DNA from: CAZODA01 sp964578485 | GTDB lineage: Bacteria > Bacteroidota > Bacteroidia > Bacteroidales > Marinilabiliaceae | NCBI GenBank assembly: GCA_964578485.1 | Contig: CAZODA010000022.1 | Coordinates: 1 to 53,329 of the forward strand | DNA length: 53,329 nucleotides | Reading direction: 5' to 3' | Shown: positions 51,951-53,329 of the stretch, piece after piece | Layout of the letters: the number at the start of each line of letters is the position of its first letter | How positions within the stretch are numbered: position 1 is the first letter of the stretch | The notes under the pieces: generated by a model | The model's database searches: none | What the model saw: only the letters and a program-made list of their open reading frames with translations | Told to the model about the DNA's origin: nothing | Position numbers and translations under genes: made by a program

Positions 51951-53129
51951 TTAATAGTATCTGCCCATCAGAGGATGCTCTACTATAAGTTTTTTAAGCT
52001 CCATCGTATTTACAATGCCTTGATTTTTATAAATTACATTTCCACCCGGTTCTATTATAATAGAATAAGGCAAAGCACCACGCCACTCAGGATCAATCAA
52101 TTCTATAAACTCTTCTTTTTTGTTTCCATCGAAAATGTAATTGTTTAAAGGAACTTGCAGCTCAGTTAGTACATCCAGAGCTTCCTCCATTTTGTCCATA
52201 TTATCAACCGAAATAGTTATCAGATCAAAAGCTCTATTTCCATAATATCTGTAGATGGTAACCAGTTCGGGAAGCTCTATCACACATGGGGCACACCAGC
52301 TTGCCCAAATATTTATAAATTTAAGTTTATTTGTATTGTTCTTCAATAATTCGGAAATGCTGTTTAGATCTATAGTCTCCATAACAACCTGACGTTTATT
52401 CCAATCATTGTTGATCCTTTCTACCCACTCGGCATTCCATGACCATTTTGTTGAGCAACCAAATGAAGAAGTTTCAGGATTTGACACTTTCAAACCTGCA
52501 AGTAATTGGTCCACAGCTGCACGTAAATCCTCACCATTGGCAGTTCCCGGGCGTTCGACACCATCCATACGTCCGTTATAACGTAATAATCTTTTCTTGT
52601 CGAATACAAAAAAATGTGGTGTTGCTACCGGTCCAAATTTTAAAGAAACGCTATGATTATCACCGTCATATAAATAGGGGAAGTTGTAATTTTTATCTTC
52701 GGCACGAATAGCCATTGTTTCAAAAGAATCGTCCAAATCCGAATAACTACATTCTTCAGGAAGTAGTCCGTAGGGGCTGTTTGGATTAATTGCCACAACA
52801 GAAACTCCTTTTTTCAAATAGTCTTTTGTAAATGCAATAAGTCGATCTTCATATGCTTGTGAAGTGGGACAATGATTGCATATAAAGGCAACGACAATGA
52901 TTTCTGCTTCATCAAATTCTTCACTTGATCTGATATGACCGTTAATATCGGGTAATTCAAAGGCAGGCATAGGATCCCCATAGGATAAAGTCTTCACTTC
53001 TCTTTTTTCAATAATGACAGGCTTAGGTTCAAATTTATGTTGAAGCTCTTGCTTGTTCCTGCAAGCATTTAATAATATTAAAGAAATGACTAAAGAAAAA
53101 GTTAAACTTTTGAAATTTAGATTTTTCAT
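51951..53129 (-). CDS. Lipoprotein with two thioredoxin-like domains
   Basis: 392 aa with a lipobox (ILLNACRNK). The N-terminal domain (about 45-225) is AhpC/TSA-like, with AFICNHCPTSQAYEDRL: a CNHC arrangement instead of a standard CxxC. The C-terminal domain (about 250-392) is TlpA/ResA-like, with WASWCAPCVIELPEL, a classic CxxC redox pair. It probably reduces or resolves disulfides in the periplasm. The fusion of a peroxiredoxin-like and a TlpA-like domain is seen in several Bacteroidota. It lies 77 nt upstream of the beta-mannosidase gene on the same strand, and co-transcription is possible. Confidence 0.9.
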   Translation of the reverse strand: MKNLNFKSLTFSLVISLILLNACRNKQELQHKFEPKPVIIEKREVKTLSYGDPMPAFELPDINGHIRSSEEFDEAEIIVVAFICNHCPTSQAYEDRLIAFTKDYLKKGVSVVAINPNSPYGLLPEECSYSDLDDSFETMAIRAEDKNYNFPYLYDGDNHSVSLKFGPVATPHFFVFDKKRLLRYNGRMDGVERPGTANGEDLRAAVDQLLAGLKVSNPETSSFGCSTKWSWNAEWVERINNDWNKRQVVMETIDLNSISELLKNNTNKLKFINIWASWCAPCVIELPELVTIYRYYGNRAFDLITISVDNMDKMEEALDVLTELQVPLNNYIFDGNKKEEFIELIDPEWRGALPYSIIIEPGGNVIYKNQGIVNTMELKKLIVEHPLMGRYY

Positions 53130-53189
53130 TTTCTTATGGTTTAATAATTATTCTCTAATTTAATGCTTTTTTTTAAATGTACACAAAGT

Positions 53190-53275
53190 ATTCAGTCATC
53201 AGTAAACAATGATCAGTAAACAGTCATCAATGATCAGTAAACAATAATCAATAAACAGTTATCAATGAACAATTT
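53190..53275. repeat. Degenerate tandem repeat upstream of the thioredoxin-like lipoprotein
   Basis: About five imperfect copies of a unit near ATCAGTAAACAATG (14 bp), with variants such as ATCAATAAACAGTT and ATCAATGAACAATT. Such minisatellites are frequent in intergenic DNA of this phylum. No gene is seen in the last 200 nt. Confidence 0.85.
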
Positions 53276-53329
53276 GTCATTTCATAATTAAGGTTGACAA
53301 GATTTTACAAGATTCAACCACCTGTTGAA

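Noticed and set aside
53190..53275. Possible CRISPR array or origin iterons
   Set aside because: Units are only about 14 bp, degenerate and without spacers. No cas, dnaA or rep gene is near, so it reads as a simple tandem repeat.

Overview
The window is A+T-rich chromosomal DNA from a member of the Bacteroidota, most likely class Bacteroidia near the Marinilabiliales. The placement rests on several things in the sequence. There are type IX secretion (T9SS) parts and cargo: PorQ, PorP/SprF, and both type A and type B sorting tails. The gene orders porQ-cmk-ispH and rsfS-ftsH-LUD-cdsA-psd are typical of the phylum. Several genes have Bacteroidota-type promoter elements (TTTG, about 20 nt, TAnnTTTG). 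The intergenic sequence is rich in degenerate repeats. No rRNA, tRNA or CRISPR array was recognised.

Layout. 0.4-2.6 kb: a K+-dependent-type membrane pyrophosphatase. 3.0-5.8 kb: porQ, cmk, ispH. 5.8-9.1 kb: uxaB-uxaA for hexuronate catabolism, behind two LacI-type palindromes. 9.15-11.9 kb: a repeat-rich gap invaded by a group II intron with its own maturase. 12.0-14.5 kb: a Fic protein with a probable self-regulatory operator, and a TPR protein. 14.8-20.0 kb: GH2 and GH51 glycosidases on the minus strand. 20.5-24.0 kb: a 1149-aa protein best explained as PPi-type PEP carboxykinase. 24.0-28.2 kb: acpH-like, prmC, ribD, cls. 28.5-36.8 kb: a five-gene plus-strand operon with a T9SS type B surface protein, PorP/SprF, a PD40-PKD protein, an unrecognised secreted protein, and a propeller/Y_Y_Y/SpoIIE signalling protein. 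36.8-44.4 kb: housekeeping cluster psd, cdsA, LUD, ftsH, rsfS, birA, SRPBCC, pyrE, Nudix. 44.4-46.2 kb: a patchwork of dispersed repeats carrying a GxxExxY gene and a four-helix-bundle gene. 46.2-53.1 kb: a T9SS type A cargo protein, cyclophilin, a small unknown, an LpxH-like phosphoesterase, beta-mannosidase, and a double thioredoxin-fold lipoprotein.

How the genes fit together. The membrane pyrophosphatase and the PPi-PEPCK both use pyrophosphate, which suggests a PPi-based energy economy. uxaBA with the beta-galactosidase, arabinofuranosidase and beta-mannosidase fits growth on pectic and hemicellulosic plant or algal polysaccharide. The 28.5-36.8 kb operon looks like a surface-adhesin module paired with its own sensor and phosphatase output. 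It is the best candidate for an undescribed system, together with the Fic locus and the repeat-borne small-gene block.
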